From Cycas panzhihuaensis (lineage: Eukaryota; Cycadophyta), in the NCBI GenBank assembly GCA_023213395.1, contig CM041465.1, positions 100,757,741-100,821,740 on the forward strand: a stretch of DNA of 64,000 nucleotides. Reading direction: 5' to 3'. The notes below the pieces were generated by a model that saw only the letters and a list, made by a program, of their open reading frames with translations, was not told the origin of the DNA and made no database searches. Made by a program: the position numbers and the translations under genes. This document shows positions 23,201 through 34,670 of this stretch, one piece after another; position 1 is the first letter of the stretch, and the number at the start of each line of letters is the position of its first letter.

Positions 23201-23800
23201 CCAGTTATAGATAATAATGGGACCACTTTGGCCCATCTGGTAAAGTATTCTATCGTAGTTAATATGAACTTATGTTACAGCGAGGAAGGCGGGGTTATGT
23301 CTCCGATAAGGTCTAATCCCTATTGGGGAAAAGGCCATGGGGAAATGATGGGATACAAGGCCTTGGAATGTGAGTGGATGACATTGCCATACTCTTGGCA
23401 CCTTCATCAATGAAATGCATAGGTATGGACATCCTTGAAGAGGGACAACCAGTAACATCCCATTTGCAGGATCTTCTGGGCCATGGATTAGCCCTTGAAA
23501 TGGCCTTCACAAATGTTGTTGTGGTATTCACAGAGGATTTATTTCACTTTGTTAGGATTAACACATCGAAGGAGGATCCCATCAAAAGATCTCTTGTACA
23601 ACACTTCCTCTATAAGAAAATATTACCTTATAGTAACCCATGACTTTATCTTGCTGCTAACATTAGGATGGTACCATTGCTAGTAAAATATTGTACAATG
23701 TCCCCATACCATGTGCTACTAGCTAGTGGATGGGGTGATGAGTCTTGTGGTTAGGTTCTAAGGGGTTCTTAGGTTCGGTCCTCAACAAGGTTGCCAGAAA
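23201..23800 (-). pseudogene. Ty3/gypsy integrase N-terminal fragment J
   Basis: The minus strand carries the zinc-binding and early core part of an integrase related to G1 and G2. It is the same region as G1 37,470-38,000 (shared order: EWYG-like start, LYKRSFDGILL, histidine/cysteine region, HGLFPN equivalent to HGPSPNG, then the segment FTRWAKV at the LTR1 border). It stops exactly at the end of LTR1, so E1 appears to have landed in it. The right end near 23,760-23,800 is diffuse. Opposite-strand open tracts at 23,192-23,683 are shadows. Whether J is part of H is unclear, because its order relative to the PMD gene would be wrong. Confidence 0.75.
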
Positions 23801-26383
23801 GAAGGTTTTATTCCTATGGGGGACCTAAACTTAATATCTCTCGATTCCTTTTGTAATTAAAATTGAGAGACACAAACTTCAAGAAGACCTAAAGGACCAT
23901 CTTTGCCCAACTCCTAAGGAGGAGTCTTCACCTAGTGGTTTTGTCTACCTAAGTGTGAGTGGATATGATGAAAGGCATGGATATGAAATGGGGTGATGGA
24001 ATCCACTAACCTATACAACTTGACGAAGGAGTTCTAAGTTTGAAGCCACACTAACAATATCCCCAATGTCCTTCCTAGGGATTCCTCTCATGTAATCCTT
24101 TTAACCTTTTGTGTTTTACTAAGATATGGGAGAGGGTAAGATAATAGAAAGGTAATTTGTCTTATTTTGCTTTCTTGTATCTTGGTTCATGTCTACTTAA
24201 TTTGTTTTTCCTTTTTATTATCATTTCTTCTTTCTAGACTTCTATATGATTGTAAAGAGATGAAACTAAAAGAGTAAGATAATGCAACTAAAGAAACTAC
24301 AAGATCAAACTCACATTAATTTTTTTATTTCTTTTTTTTTCTTAATCAAAAGTAAACAAATAAGAAATAATGCATGTAAGTTCTTTTTCTCTTTTTTTAT
24401 TGTGTATTTCAAAGTGAAATATATGCATGCAATAATAAAAAAGACTTTCCTATATGCAATATACATGTTTCACTTTAAAAAAGATGATGCTACTCAAAAT
24501 ATGGAATCCACTATATGATTTTTATGCAAATTTCTTTTAAAGGAGATCAATCAATATGCAAACCTAGCTAATATACTTTAACCTTGATGCATGCAACCAA
24601 TTCTCTTAAAAAAGTGATAAATAATACACAAGAAAGAGAGATTCTTAAAAGAAACCACTATTGTTTTTTGATAATTTTTAGACCTATGATATGATGGATA
24701 AATCACAAATGTGAGCAATAATCATTCACACAAAACTAGTCCCCAAAGGTTCTATCATAATTAGAGTAGTAAGAACTCCAAAAGGATCCTTGAACCCTAT
24801 GCAAAACTAAAAATCAGAAAATATTTTAACCATACATTAGTCTTAACTTTTCATTCTCAAGGTAAAGAAACTAACCTGAGAATAAAAGTGCATGCAATCA
24901 TAGAAACATGTAAGAATTTATTTCCTATTGTGAAGAACACCTCAGAACGGTAGTTTTCTTTTTAATTGACCAACTTTTCCACACACTTCCCTTCAAAGAA
25001 AGATCAAAGAAGGAAGAACAACACTCAAAAGAGGCCAAAATAGAGCTAAATAATGCTAAAAGAGAACAGTAATATAACTAAAACACAAACTGCTATAACA
25101 TAATAGGAAGGAATAGCTAGATGTATGGTGGAGAGATGACCATGCTCCACCCTAGTCTACCGTTAAGGAACCCCGCAAAGGGTTGACCTTTCAATCTATA
25201 TTTTAGTATCAAAATCCAAAACAAGAATACTATAGTAATCAACTAATGAAAAGAAAAGTTTCTAAGCTAAAATCACCTCTAAAGCATCATGAAACAAGCT
25301 AAGAATATGAAAGGAAAGATCTCACCAAATTAGAAGAAGTTTAAAGCAAAAATCTGATGAAGATCCAAGAAAATGGAAGCGTAGACCATCAACAATCGAA
25401 GAATAGTAATACAGCAATAAAGCTTCTTCAAGATTTTACCTAGCAGTCTTCAAAAAATCAAGTTTTTCAACCTCATAGTAGCAATCCTCAAGAAATCTCT
25501 AAAAACTTCTAAAATCTCACAAAAACTAAAGCCAAATCACCCCTAACTCCTCCACTTTTAATCAACAACAACAATAGAATACTTATGGGCATCAAAGAAA
25601 TCAAATCCTCCTAAATCTGGGAAGTGGCATGTAAAATTTTAGTGCATTGCCTAAATTTTCATTGCATGACAGTGAAAAATGTGCACCTACTAAAAATGTG
25701 ACTTTGTTCCAAAAGCACAACTGATCACATTTTTGGCAGTGGCAAAATCATAATAATAGTGGAGTGAAATTTTGATCAGAAAATGGTAAAATTTGATATT
25801 TAATGAAGATTTAATCATGAAAATCACTTCATTAATAAGTAGATAATCCCATAATTAGGTGAAATACATTAAGTACAAGCCCAAAAAGATAAGAAGCAAC
25901 AAAATATTGGGTGAAACCTTGAAAATACGATGAAAACAACAAACTTTGAAAGAAGAATGGGATTATGTTTATCATAAAAGGAAACTCTGGTGCCATAGTT
26001 TATGTCATCAGTGAATAATAAGAAGAATACAAGTCACATCATCATTCATCACATTTTATTAATCAAAATTCATGTATTACTTTAATAAAACATGGCCTAA
26101 CCTACCAAATACAACCAACATCCACCAATTATCTCTTATGAAATCATATATAATACGTACCAACTTACTAATATGAATCAAATGTAAGTGAAGAAGTAAG
26201 ATTTTGGTGAAGCATTTATCCCCTTGACACTTGAGGCTCCTATTCTAGAAAGAGAAATAAGATGGTGAGAGGTGGCAATGATGCAAATGCTTGTTACTCT
26301 AGCCAAGGTAGTAGGAATCAGATGAAATGTTTGGATGATGAGGTAATACCATTCTATGATTTAACGAAGTTCCTACTAGCAAG
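23801..26383. other. AT-rich, no gene recognised
   Basis: No convincing coding region on either strand. The 78-codon open tract at 24,282-24,518 is low-complexity Phe/Lys-rich. The stretch around 24,900-25,560 looks like decayed repeat sequence. On the minus strand near 26,015-26,030 a short LFTDD-like match to the second RNase H start is too brief to call. Confidence 0.5.
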
Positions 26384-26625
26384 ACTACTCAAAAGGACTG
26401 AGTAACTCTGACCAAAACATAATTATTTACACCTCTTTCCCAAAAGGACTGGATACTTAATCTTTGTAAATTTACCTAAAAGGACTGGGCATCTAACATC
26501 TCTAAACATCTACCCAAAAGGATTAGGTATTTATGTCTAAAATGTCACTACATTCACCTTCTTACCCAAAAGGACTGGGCATCTTCTCGTTCAAATGGAC
26601 TAGGCATCTAACATTACCAAATACT
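26384..26625. repeat. Degenerate tandem array 1
   Basis: Six copies of a unit containing CCAAAAGGACTGGGCATCT, at about 26,390, 26,440, 26,475, 26,513, 26,565 and 26,591. Spacing is irregular at 26-52 bp. Tandem repeats in the 3' untranslated part are common in Tat-group retrotransposons, which fits its place beyond the PMD gene of H. Confidence 0.75.
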
Positions 26626-26633
26626 AACCTAAT

Positions 26634-26775
26634 GCCCACAAACTGGATGGGACCTCATTGTACAACTTGCCCACAAAATAGATGGGACTTTCATCGTTAA
26701 ACGAATACTACCTATTGCCCACAAATTGGATGGGTCTTCATCACCAAACATCCACAAACTAGATGGGTCTTTACT
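26634..26775. repeat. Degenerate tandem array 2
   Basis: Four copies of CCACAAACTGGATGGGTCTT-like units, near 26,635, 26,670, 26,718 and 26,750, about 32-48 bp apart. It follows array 1 directly but uses a different unit. Confidence 0.75.
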
Positions 26776-26859
26776 ATACACCTAGACATAGTTTATCTCT
26801 CTTCAACCATACATCAGAGGGAAGTCTTTTTGCTAGATCAAAAAAGATGGATTGTCACT

Positions 26860-27140
26860 ATTTATCAGCTCATTAACAGGTGACTTTTTAGAGCAAACCC
26901 ATTATAGTTTAGCCTCGTTAATTAGGTGAGGGCTTTTGGAGGCTGATTATCATCTTTTCACCTCATTAATAATCAACTTCGGAGGGATCCCTATTATAGT
27001 TTAGGCTCATTAATAGGTATGGAGGCCTCAGACCATAGGCCTTGTCATAGTTTTAGATCATTAACAGGCAGGAGTGAGCTCAGAGCAAAGTTTTGTCATA
27101 GTTTAGACTCATTAATAAGCAGATGAAAGCTTAGAGTTAA
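26860..27140. repeat. Degenerate tandem array 3
   Basis: Six copies of a unit with TAGTTTAGACTCATTAATAG, near 26,868, 26,913, 26,962, 27,005, 27,056 and 27,104, so the period is about 47 bp. The unit is unrelated to arrays 1 and 2. Confidence 0.8.
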
Positions 27141-27394
27141 GTTCTCTTTGAAGGAAAATATTAAGAATTAATACATGAGGTGGCATCTAGTAATGAACTG
27201 TACCTCCAAAGGGAAGAAAGAGCTCAAATAATCCTTTTTACACCATAAAATAATAACTTGGATTTATCAAAGAAAACATATATATTTTTGACATTTTAAT
27301 GTTGATTTAGTGAAAATAACGGTTAAACTAAGGTATATTCTACTTTGATGAACTCAATGAGTGGCAAAGGAGATTTAGTAAGGAAAAAGGACAA

Positions 27395-27445
27395 AAAGTG
27401 TCTCTCTATATATGAGAAAGTAGATGGAAAGGAGCTTCATTTTCA
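27395..27445 (+). promoter_or_regulatory. Putative promoter of the PMD gene in H
   Basis: AAAGTGTC (27,395-27,402), TATATATGAG (27,407-27,416) and TTCATTTTCA (27,436-27,445) occur in the same order, with the same 28-29 bp from the TATA start to the last motif, upstream of the antisense PMD gene of G2 (57,971-57,910 on the minus strand). That conservation between decayed copies supports a promoter. The TATA lies 480 bp before the PMD start. Confidence 0.55.
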
Positions 27446-27721
27446 TGTGCAAGAGGAGGAGAAAGCAAGAGTTCCTAAGGTGATCACTTCACTTTCTAGA
27501 GAGACTATGAGCTCTTTTAGATAGGGGACCAACTCTATAGGGTTCCAAACAACGAGAGGGTAAGTTAAGTACATTAATTCTTTTATTTTTTATTTTTCAT
27601 GAAAAATACAATGATACAGTGCAAAACATATAGCTAGTGCACTAAAAAATATGTTTTCCAAATGAAAAATGTAACCAACCAGTTAAAAACATGACTTCAG
27701 TATTAAGGCCATTAGAAGAAG

Positions 27722-27790
27722 TGTTTTTCACTATGAAGTTATGTTTCTCACTGTGAAACTATATTTTTCACAGTAAAACTATATTTTTTG
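27722..27790 (+). repeat. Short tandem repeat, three units of about 22 bp
   Basis: Three successive units of the form TTTTTCACTATGAAGTTAT, TTTCTCACTGTGAAACTAT and TTTTTCACAGTAAAACTAT. Each contains a small inverted core (CACTGTG). It lies between the putative promoter and the start of the PMD gene. Confidence 0.65.
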
Positions 27791-27886
27791 ATTAGATGAG
27801 TACATTTTTGAAGCTTTAACAAATAAAACTTAAAAACATTAAAAATTTTAATTTGAAGAAGTTGTTAATAAGATAAAATTAGTGTG

Positions 27887-28457
27887 ATGCAATCCCTGGA
27901 GAGAGTAGAGAATTGTGAGAATAAAGGGATTACTATTAGAGAGCTTATCAGTCAGCTGGATGAGGCAGGATGGGGCATATTATGAGCATGTGGCCTTGCA
28001 CGGGTGAGTGGATCCATGCACATCATGATGGAGCATGAGATTCTACGTGATTTTATGAGCTGTTGGATCCTGGGCTATAATGTATTTAAGATACAAGTGA
28101 TTAGAGACCTTGAGATCACTGTGAGGGATGTGGGAAGAATCTTAGGTATCAGTTGGCAGGGAGAGAGGGGACACCTTATCAGAGTAATAGATGAGGAGTA
28201 AAAAATGGCTTGTAGCACCTACTTGGTAGGATTTACGGATCAAATAGATCATCATAAGATCTCTATCTAGGCTATCAGGATAGTAGGGGATGTTCCACTA
28301 GGGATGAGGATCATCACCCTAATCATTACCTACCGAATAGCTAGGACATAGAACTTTATAGGGATCTTGGTTTAGTGGATAGGGATAGTATGATGATATA
28401 AGCAAGGTATCCAAATCAACTTGGGGTAGTATATAGTGGATAGTATTAACAACCAGT
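27887..28457 (+). pseudogene. Plant mobile domain (PMD) gene, N-terminal half, in H
   Basis: The frame from ATG 27,887 reads VENCENKGITIRELIS, then ACGLARV, ILRDFMSCWILGYNVFKIQV and LEITVRDVGRILGIS. This is the plant mobile domain pattern: a Trp followed by N-x-F, a beta strand, then T-x-x-D-V-x-R-I-L-G. It aligns with the antisense gene of G2 (57,253 leftward: MENCENIGMAMLSFIEMIF, HWDIRRHVFHL, SMTSRD, RILGVP) and continues to ITLIITYRIART against ITLCIMFQISQK. Stops (27,982 region, 28,199, several Gln sites) break it. The 5' LTR of G1 cuts it at 28,457; the second half is at 42,727. Its role is unknown. PMD proteins are known as host genes and as transposon passengers. Confidence 0.8.
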
Positions 28458-31400
28458 TATTTCCCAGCTACCAAGAATGGGTTCTTGGCAAGTCAACTCA
28501 GGTAAGTGCAGGTATGCTTATATCCTTTGCCTTTACTACTTCTCTAGAAAGGTAAATATGAACATCATCTCATTGCATAGCTGATTGACACATTTGAGTA
28601 ATCATCTTACACCTGTTGCTTGATCATACTGCTTGTTATTCTCTCAGCCTATGAAGATTAGTGGGACGTGCATCCCCATGGAACTCCACAACCCTGCTAT
28701 GCACCTCTATGTTGTCTTGAAAACCATTTAGCCCGTGTGATCTGTCACACCCCTTGCCATATCACAGCCCTTAGTATCCTTCTAAGTGTGATTGTTTCAT
28801 CTTTATGCCAGTCATCAGTTTCCTAGGAGTTTCGTCACTTTAGTACCCCATCTAGTTTAGGTCATCCACTCTATTTGACTGTCCCCAATCATCTTGATAG
28901 AGGGTTGGGCCCTCCTAGGGTACCCTCTTTTAAGGCTCCCAGGCATGCTCTTTTGCCCTATTTTGGTCTCTGTCACCGCAGCATGGCAAATACCATGATA
29001 AACTTCGTGGTACCATGAAGTTTGTCATGGGGCGACTGTCATAACATATTTTTTAAAAATATGCCATGCAAAATTTCATTTTTTTCACAAAATTGCCACG
29101 TGGCTTTGATACCTCTCTAGACCTACCTCAACTCTAATCATCCATTCAGCCTAGGGTTAGGTATAAAGCTCAAAACAACCTCATTTTCCTCCTCTTCTTC
29201 CACCTTCTTTTCTCTCTTCTCTCTCCTCCACAGGGGTTTTCTATACGAACACCCTATAACATTCAAGTTCCCTGTGCTCTAGCCTGAGATCCACCCATTG
29301 TAGCTCTGACCCATAGTAACAGGCTCACCAACAAACATCTCCAAGCAAGGATTCATGCCCAAGTTTGGCCTCCATACCCTTCTTACAACTTTCAGCAAGT
29401 TTGTCTTTAGATTGTAGCATCCTCCTAAGGACCCCCTATAAGCATATCATATTTGCTATTTCCTGTTGTTTTTAGGGGCAGACCTACCTCCTACTTAACC
29501 TAGCAGGTACTATTTCATTGTTGTTCCATGTATTTCCATTAGATTATCTTGTAAAAGGTTAGATCTTTGAGCACATTATTCCTTTCCTTATTTTTTAGTG
29601 TATACAGGAGGCACTCCTACATTTCTTATTTTTTTGCCCTCCTCATTTCCCTACCCTCTCCTAGTTTTTCCAAGGAAGCTATAGGAGAGGACCCATAAAG
29701 AGTGAGTGAAAGGAGCCAATATGAGTTCCCATACCCACTAGGTCTGCTCCTCAAGGGCAACCCCCTTCTCCTCTTTCCTCTCCTCCACTTGTGCCTCTCT
29801 TGTGTTACTAGGGAGTCTATGGGATTTGGACTGCACTCGATATCAATGTATACAGCCCTTGATGTGCTACTTCTAGGCCTGAATGCCTCTCTTGGGTATC
29901 TCTTCTAGCCCCAAATGTTATCCCTCATTCATCCTAGGTCCTAGCTTAGCCAATGTTACAATTTGTTCTACGTAGCATACTTGCAACATATGCAACTTTC
30001 ACAAACCTCGTAATGTTTGTTTCCTTCATTGTCTACTACCAATAGGCTATCTTAATCTATTGTTTCCTGTGTCTAAGGGTAGCATGGAGGTGCACTTATT
30101 GGAGGGTTAGCCATTCTAAGGCTAACCTCCCCTTTACCCTAGCTTGTGTTGTTGGTTTTCTTGGGAGATTGTAGGGTTACTTTTGGTGGAAGATTACTTA
30201 ACTTGAAACATTCTAACTTGCAACATTTCAGTATTTTACTATTATATATACATGCATATACTTGCTTTGTAGCCCAACAACCCCTTTGGAAAGGGCAAGG
30301 AACTTTGTAATTGCATGTAGATGCACCATTTGTGGAGAAAGGAAAATGGTGATAATCCAGGTGCGTTTCTTTGCCTCCTTTCCTTTGGTTGTTTTAGCCT
30401 TTGCATAGTCCCTTTTTTCATTTGCATTTTCTTACTTCTTTCCTTTCATTTTGGGGGAGGTAAGGAAACTCCTACACCATCCATGTGATAGGAGAGGGAA
30501 AAGAGGGTAGCGTGGAGGTGCACTTATTGGAGGGTTAGCCATTATGAGGCTAACCTCCCTTTTACCCTGGCTTGTATTTTTGGTTTTCTTAGGAGATTGT
30601 AAGGTTACTTTTGGTGGAAGATTACTTAACTTGAAACATTCTAACGTGTAACATTTAAGCATTTTACTATTATATATACATGCATATACTTGCTTTGTAG
30701 CCCAGCATACCCTTTGGAAAGGGTAAGGAACTTTTTGATTGCAGGTTTGTTGCACCATTTGTGGAGAAAGGTAAACAACGACAATCTAGGTGCATTTCTT
30801 GGCCTCCTTTCCTTTGGTTGTTTTAGCCTTTGCATAGTCCATTTTATCCTTTGTATTTTCTTGCTTCTTTCCTTTTGTTTTGGGGGAGGTAAGGAAACCC
30901 CTATGCTACCCATGCGATGGGAGAGGGAAAAGGGGGAGCGAGTGTAGTACAAGACAAAGATCACATTTTAGGTGCATCACTCTAGGTACGCCACTTTCAT
31001 TTCATTAGCTTTTTCGTGTTTCTGTTAGCTTGTATGTTCGCATGAAAAGACATAAGGGAATAAAGTAAAAGGGAACCAATTCACATCATCATCCTACACA
31101 TTAGTTCACATTTTAGGAAAGAGAATCTGTTAAGGGTTACCCCCTTTCCTCTTTCATTTAATTGCATTGTTGTGCACTTTGTATGATATCTCGGTTTATT
31201 TCCTTTTTTCTCCTTCCCTTGTTTAAAATGAAATGAGAGTGAGGATTTGCCTTTGAGAGAGAAAGTGTATTCATTGTCCTTCACACATATACACTTTGCA
31301 TACCTCTCATTTGCACACATACACAACTAGTCTTTGCCCATTGTTGCATATAGACACTAGACCCCCCTCATATGTAGAGTGGCAGGAATTCCTTCCACTA

Positions 31401-31838
31401 CCACTCTTTGTCCACTCGATATCCTCTCCAAGTGGGTTAGTTCTTAAAGGATTTGTCCCCTAAGATCTCCCCTTTTTTACCTTATCATACCTACATACAT
31501 CTCACCTATGTCCCTTAGCTTTCTTTCCATGAGGATCCGTTCCCTTTTTGGGTCTTGTCTTTCCCTTCCAGCCATCTAAGGGTGGGAAGACCCTTGTTTT
31601 GAGGTTACTCGGGCAACCGAGAACATCCCTCACTTACGCTCCCCTTCAAAGTCAAAAGTTAAGTTACCTAGAGGAAGTTGTGCACCATTCATGGGTCTTG
31701 AACTTGCATTCTAATGCACGGATGCCCTATATTGGTGCTTCCTTGCACTTGTTAGTTTAATCCCTTCTTCCTAAAGCCTTCCATTGATAGTCTTAATCCC
31801 AACTATGTATAGTTACCATCCCCATAGATGTGATTCCA
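28458..31838 (+). repeat. LTR2, 5' LTR of G1
   Basis: It starts TATTTCCCAGCTACC (canonical TG mutated to TA) and ends GATGTGATTCCA, 3.38 kb. It matches the 3' LTR from 39,927 to 42,721 closely except for a 428-bp tandem duplication. TATA runs are at 30,243-30,250 and 30,671-30,678, one per duplicate. A 24-bp near-palindrome centred on GGTACC lies at 29,000-29,023. Confidence 0.85.
30077..30934 (+). repeat. Tandem duplication of the LTR core, two units of about 428 bp
   Basis: Unit 1 (30,077-30,504) starts GGGTAGCATGGAGGTGCAC and unit 2 (30,505-30,934) starts GGGTAGCGTGGAGGTGCAC. They stay alignable throughout, including TATTATATATACATGCATA. The 3' LTR of G1 has only one unit (about 41,385-41,812). 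Each unit contains the TATA region. Confidence 0.9.
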
Positions 31839-31839
31839 C

Positions 31840-31857
31840 TGACGACCATATTGGGGA
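31840..31857 (+). promoter_or_regulatory. Probable primer-binding site of G1
   Basis: TGACGACCATATTGGGGA begins one base after the LTR end. The matching sites in G2 (TGTGACCATACTGGGGA) and H (TGGTGACCATACTGGGGA) have the same position and form. The H form best fits a tRNA 3' end (TGG...); I do not assign the tRNA. Confidence 0.65.
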
Positions 31858-32001
31858 CCTACCAGGAAGGGAATTAGTCTTTCTCATTTTCTTGTTGGTG
31901 CTACTGCCTCTTTGTAGCTTTCCCTTTTGATCTTGTTGGGTAAACCCCAATATGTGCACTACTTTATTTCTCTCTTCTTTCAATGTATAGGTAGGACTTG
32001 C

Positions 32002-32960
32002 ATGCGACGATTCTCACGTCACTTACAAGGCCTTCCTCCATTATTGGAAGAGCCCTCATATCATTCCCTTCCTACATTGGATCCCGATCTGATCATGGAG
32101 GGATCTCTTTTGGATTGGGCATACCACGCTTATGTGTATGATTCCCTAAATCCACCTACTTCCTTCCAAGGGTCCACCCAAGGAAGTAAAGATCCCATTT
32201 ATTATCTGGATGACTAACCACACCCCCAATCTCATCATTCCTCTACTCATGGAGTAGAACCTTCATCTCCTTTAGAGTTTTACCACCCCTATGGTGATTC
32301 TCATGAGGACCATCCTGTGGGATCTGCTTCGTATGAGGTCCTTCCACCTCTTACGATCAGGGGGATACCCCTCCCACTGATGTAGTAGAATCCTTGAGCC
32401 AATGTTTCTAAGCCACTCGTCTCCAACCACACTCAAAGTGGTTTGAGAATGTCTTGCGAAGCATTGTGCCCCCTTCTTCTACATCTCCTTCATCTCGCTT
32501 ATCTCGTTCAACTGCTTTACCCATGATGAGCCTGCCTTTTACCTCTTCTTCTTCTCCCCATGTTGTATGTTCCTTAGGGACCACGTAGGGTATGTCATCT
32601 TACCAACTTGGGTTGAGCATGCCCCCAGCTAGTCAAACCACTAGTCCTCATCCCACCATTATTTATCTGCCTACTAGACCTAGGGGACCTATATATTCCC
32701 CTAGTTCTAGTCACATGGGGTATGTTCCCACATAATCCCAATACCAACCTAGGGACCTTTCTCTCTACCTACCTCCTGGTTACACTGCTCAACCATGGGG
32801 GCATGGTAAAGGGAATCCCCTACCTACTTATGGGATAGACCCTCTGCATCCTTATGGGGTCGCGCCACCCACGGACGACCCATACGAGCAGAATCTAGTC
32901 CCTCATCCCTCCTTTCTGCCATCTTGTATGGCACCTTATATCATGCCTTTGCAAGGAGGG
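32002..32960 (+). pseudogene. G1 gag, N-terminal region
   Basis: The start at ATG 32,002 (MRRFSRHLQGLPPLLEEPSY) is supported by the same MRRF/MRQF start in G2 (47,934) and H (44,810). Open to 32,217 with DWAYHAYVYDS and SFQGSTQGSKDPIYYLD; stops and shifts follow. The Pro/Ser/Thr-rich continuation to about 32,960 is recognised by comparison with G2. Function: matrix-like N-terminal part of the structural polyprotein. Confidence 0.75.
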
Positions 32961-34670
32961 CCAACTCCCTCCCAAGGCTTATTCCCTCAAGCTCCTTTTC
33001 AATAAGGAGCACTCTCTTTAGGAGGGATGGGTACGTCATACCTATCTGCCCCCATGCAGGTTTCTTTGAATGTGGGATTCATGCCTCCTCACCAAGAGGT
33101 ACGAGGACAACATCCCCTTTCGAACCAAACCCTCCAAGGAGGATTTAGGCAAACCTACCCCCCATCAATTCCAGCTTCTATTGACCCTATAGTCCAGTCA
33201 AGAGTGCACCCTTTTATGGACTATTGGTCAACCCCCTTATCCATTGAGGCGTTGAGAACTAACTTACTACCTCATCCACCTGAAGTCCCCAAATTTGATG
33301 GGACTTCGTCGCAAGACCCAGCGGAGCATGTTTGTAGCTTCTCTATGGCATGCATTGACTACTGGACCTACGACCACATCCTCATGAAACTATTTTCATA
33401 ATCTCTTCAAGGTGATGCCCTCAAATGGTTTTATCGCCTACCTGCGCATTCTATCTTCTCATTCCAATAGCTCATGGATGAGTTCATCAATTACTTTGAT
33501 GTGGCTCACCCATTTGAGAGTGGAATGGAATCCTTTTTGTTGCTTAAACAAGGTCACGATGAAATGAATCATGACTTTGTGTGGCGTTTCCATGACCTTC
33601 TTCATTCCACTAAGGTTACTTTGCCTGAGGAGTTAAAGAGGGACCTTTTTGTCAATGCCCTTCATCCAGAAGTCCATGTAGAAGTCCTTAAGATGGGGGC
33701 GCCTACGTGTGAATCTTCTATAGTGAAGTTCTTGATACTCAAAGCCATTGAGATCCAAGCTAGACTTAAGAAGCCTCTAAAGTCCTCACAACGACATGAG
33801 GCACCACCACCATCAAAAGAAACCAAAACTCAACAACCCACTAGGTCTTCTTCCCCTTCTACCGAGAAGACCCTAGACCCTCTCACTTCATCCATACATT
33901 CATTGGAATGTACTATGAAGGAGCTCAAGCTCTAGGCTCCTTCATCTCCCATGTCTAACAAGCCAGTTCATCAGACTTCCTAAGCTGCTCCTTCTAGGGG
34001 TAGTAACACCCAGTCCCCTCAAGCGAGGAAACCTAAATCCTTCTTTGAGAAGAAGTGGTGCTCCATCCATGGGGAGTGCTTCCACGATGATTCACGGTAT
34101 TGGGCCCAGCATCCTAAGGCCACCCCACAACATGACTCTTCCCCCAAATGGGCATCTAGACCTAACCTAGATTAGCCCGTTTATAGAGATCCCTTCCCCA
34201 AACACAAGGAACGTGATCGCAACCCCTAGAAAAAGAATAGCTAAAATCAAGGAAGGTCTCCAACCCGCACACTTCACAAGCCAAAGGGAAGGGTTCAAGG
34301 AATTCGTCCTCTTCCTCGGGTTCCCCTAACTGACATACCGCTTTACCTTCACAATCCCAGAACAAGGGAAAGAAGGTCATTCAGTTGCTTGAGACTACCC
34401 CATCATACGCCTTAACCCAATCTCAAGCGATCAAGGAGGTAAATGGTGCCTCTTTGTCCACATCTTATCATGATCCTCTTCTAGAAACTTCTCTCTTGAA
34501 ATCCACTGCACTCCCCAAGACTATTCATATGTGCCCTGGTTGTTATGACTTTCAAAGGGCTCTTCCCCAACCCACTACGAAGGGGAAGCTTTTCTCTGTC
34601 GTTGACGAGCTTCATACTGTGGCTACCAGAATGTCTATAATGGGTGTCTTAAGGAGCTATCCTGAATAAC
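32961..34670 (+). pseudogene. G1 gag, capsid region and C-terminal part
   Basis: The capsid domain has PLSIEALRTNLLPHPPEVPK, FDGTSSQDPAEHV, LQGDALKWFYRLP and, in a 153-codon open piece (33,474-33,935), MDEFINYFDVAHPFESG with KQGHDEMNHDFVWRFHDLL. This matches the usual plant gypsy gag fold (FDG, A-W-F, F-x-x-F). A Cys/His motif near 34,050-34,095 (KKWCSIHGECFHDD) resembles the degenerate zinc motif of Tat gags. The following part (34,385-34,669; QRALPQPTTKGKLFSVVDEL) is conserved in G2 at 50,176-50,541. Stops split it into at least four frames. Confidence 0.85.

Noticed and set aside
23201-23205. CCAGT after LTR1, identical to the left flank of G1, as a hint that E1 and G1 share a target
   Set aside because: The flank of LTR1 is integrase sequence and that of G1 is the PMD gene; five identical bases are expected by chance.
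23201-23800. Treating integrase fragment J as the integrase of H
   Set aside because: In G2 integrase precedes the PMD gene. In H it would follow it and the tandem arrays, so J was kept separate unless a rearrangement is shown.
25990-26040. Minus-strand LFTDD-like match as a possible second RNase H of H
   Set aside because: Similarity is limited to a few residues and the expected NNEAEY and later motifs are absent.
26384-27140. Repeat-spacer pattern resembling a CRISPR array
   Set aside because: Units are degenerate, spacing is irregular, and the context is plant retrotransposon DNA.
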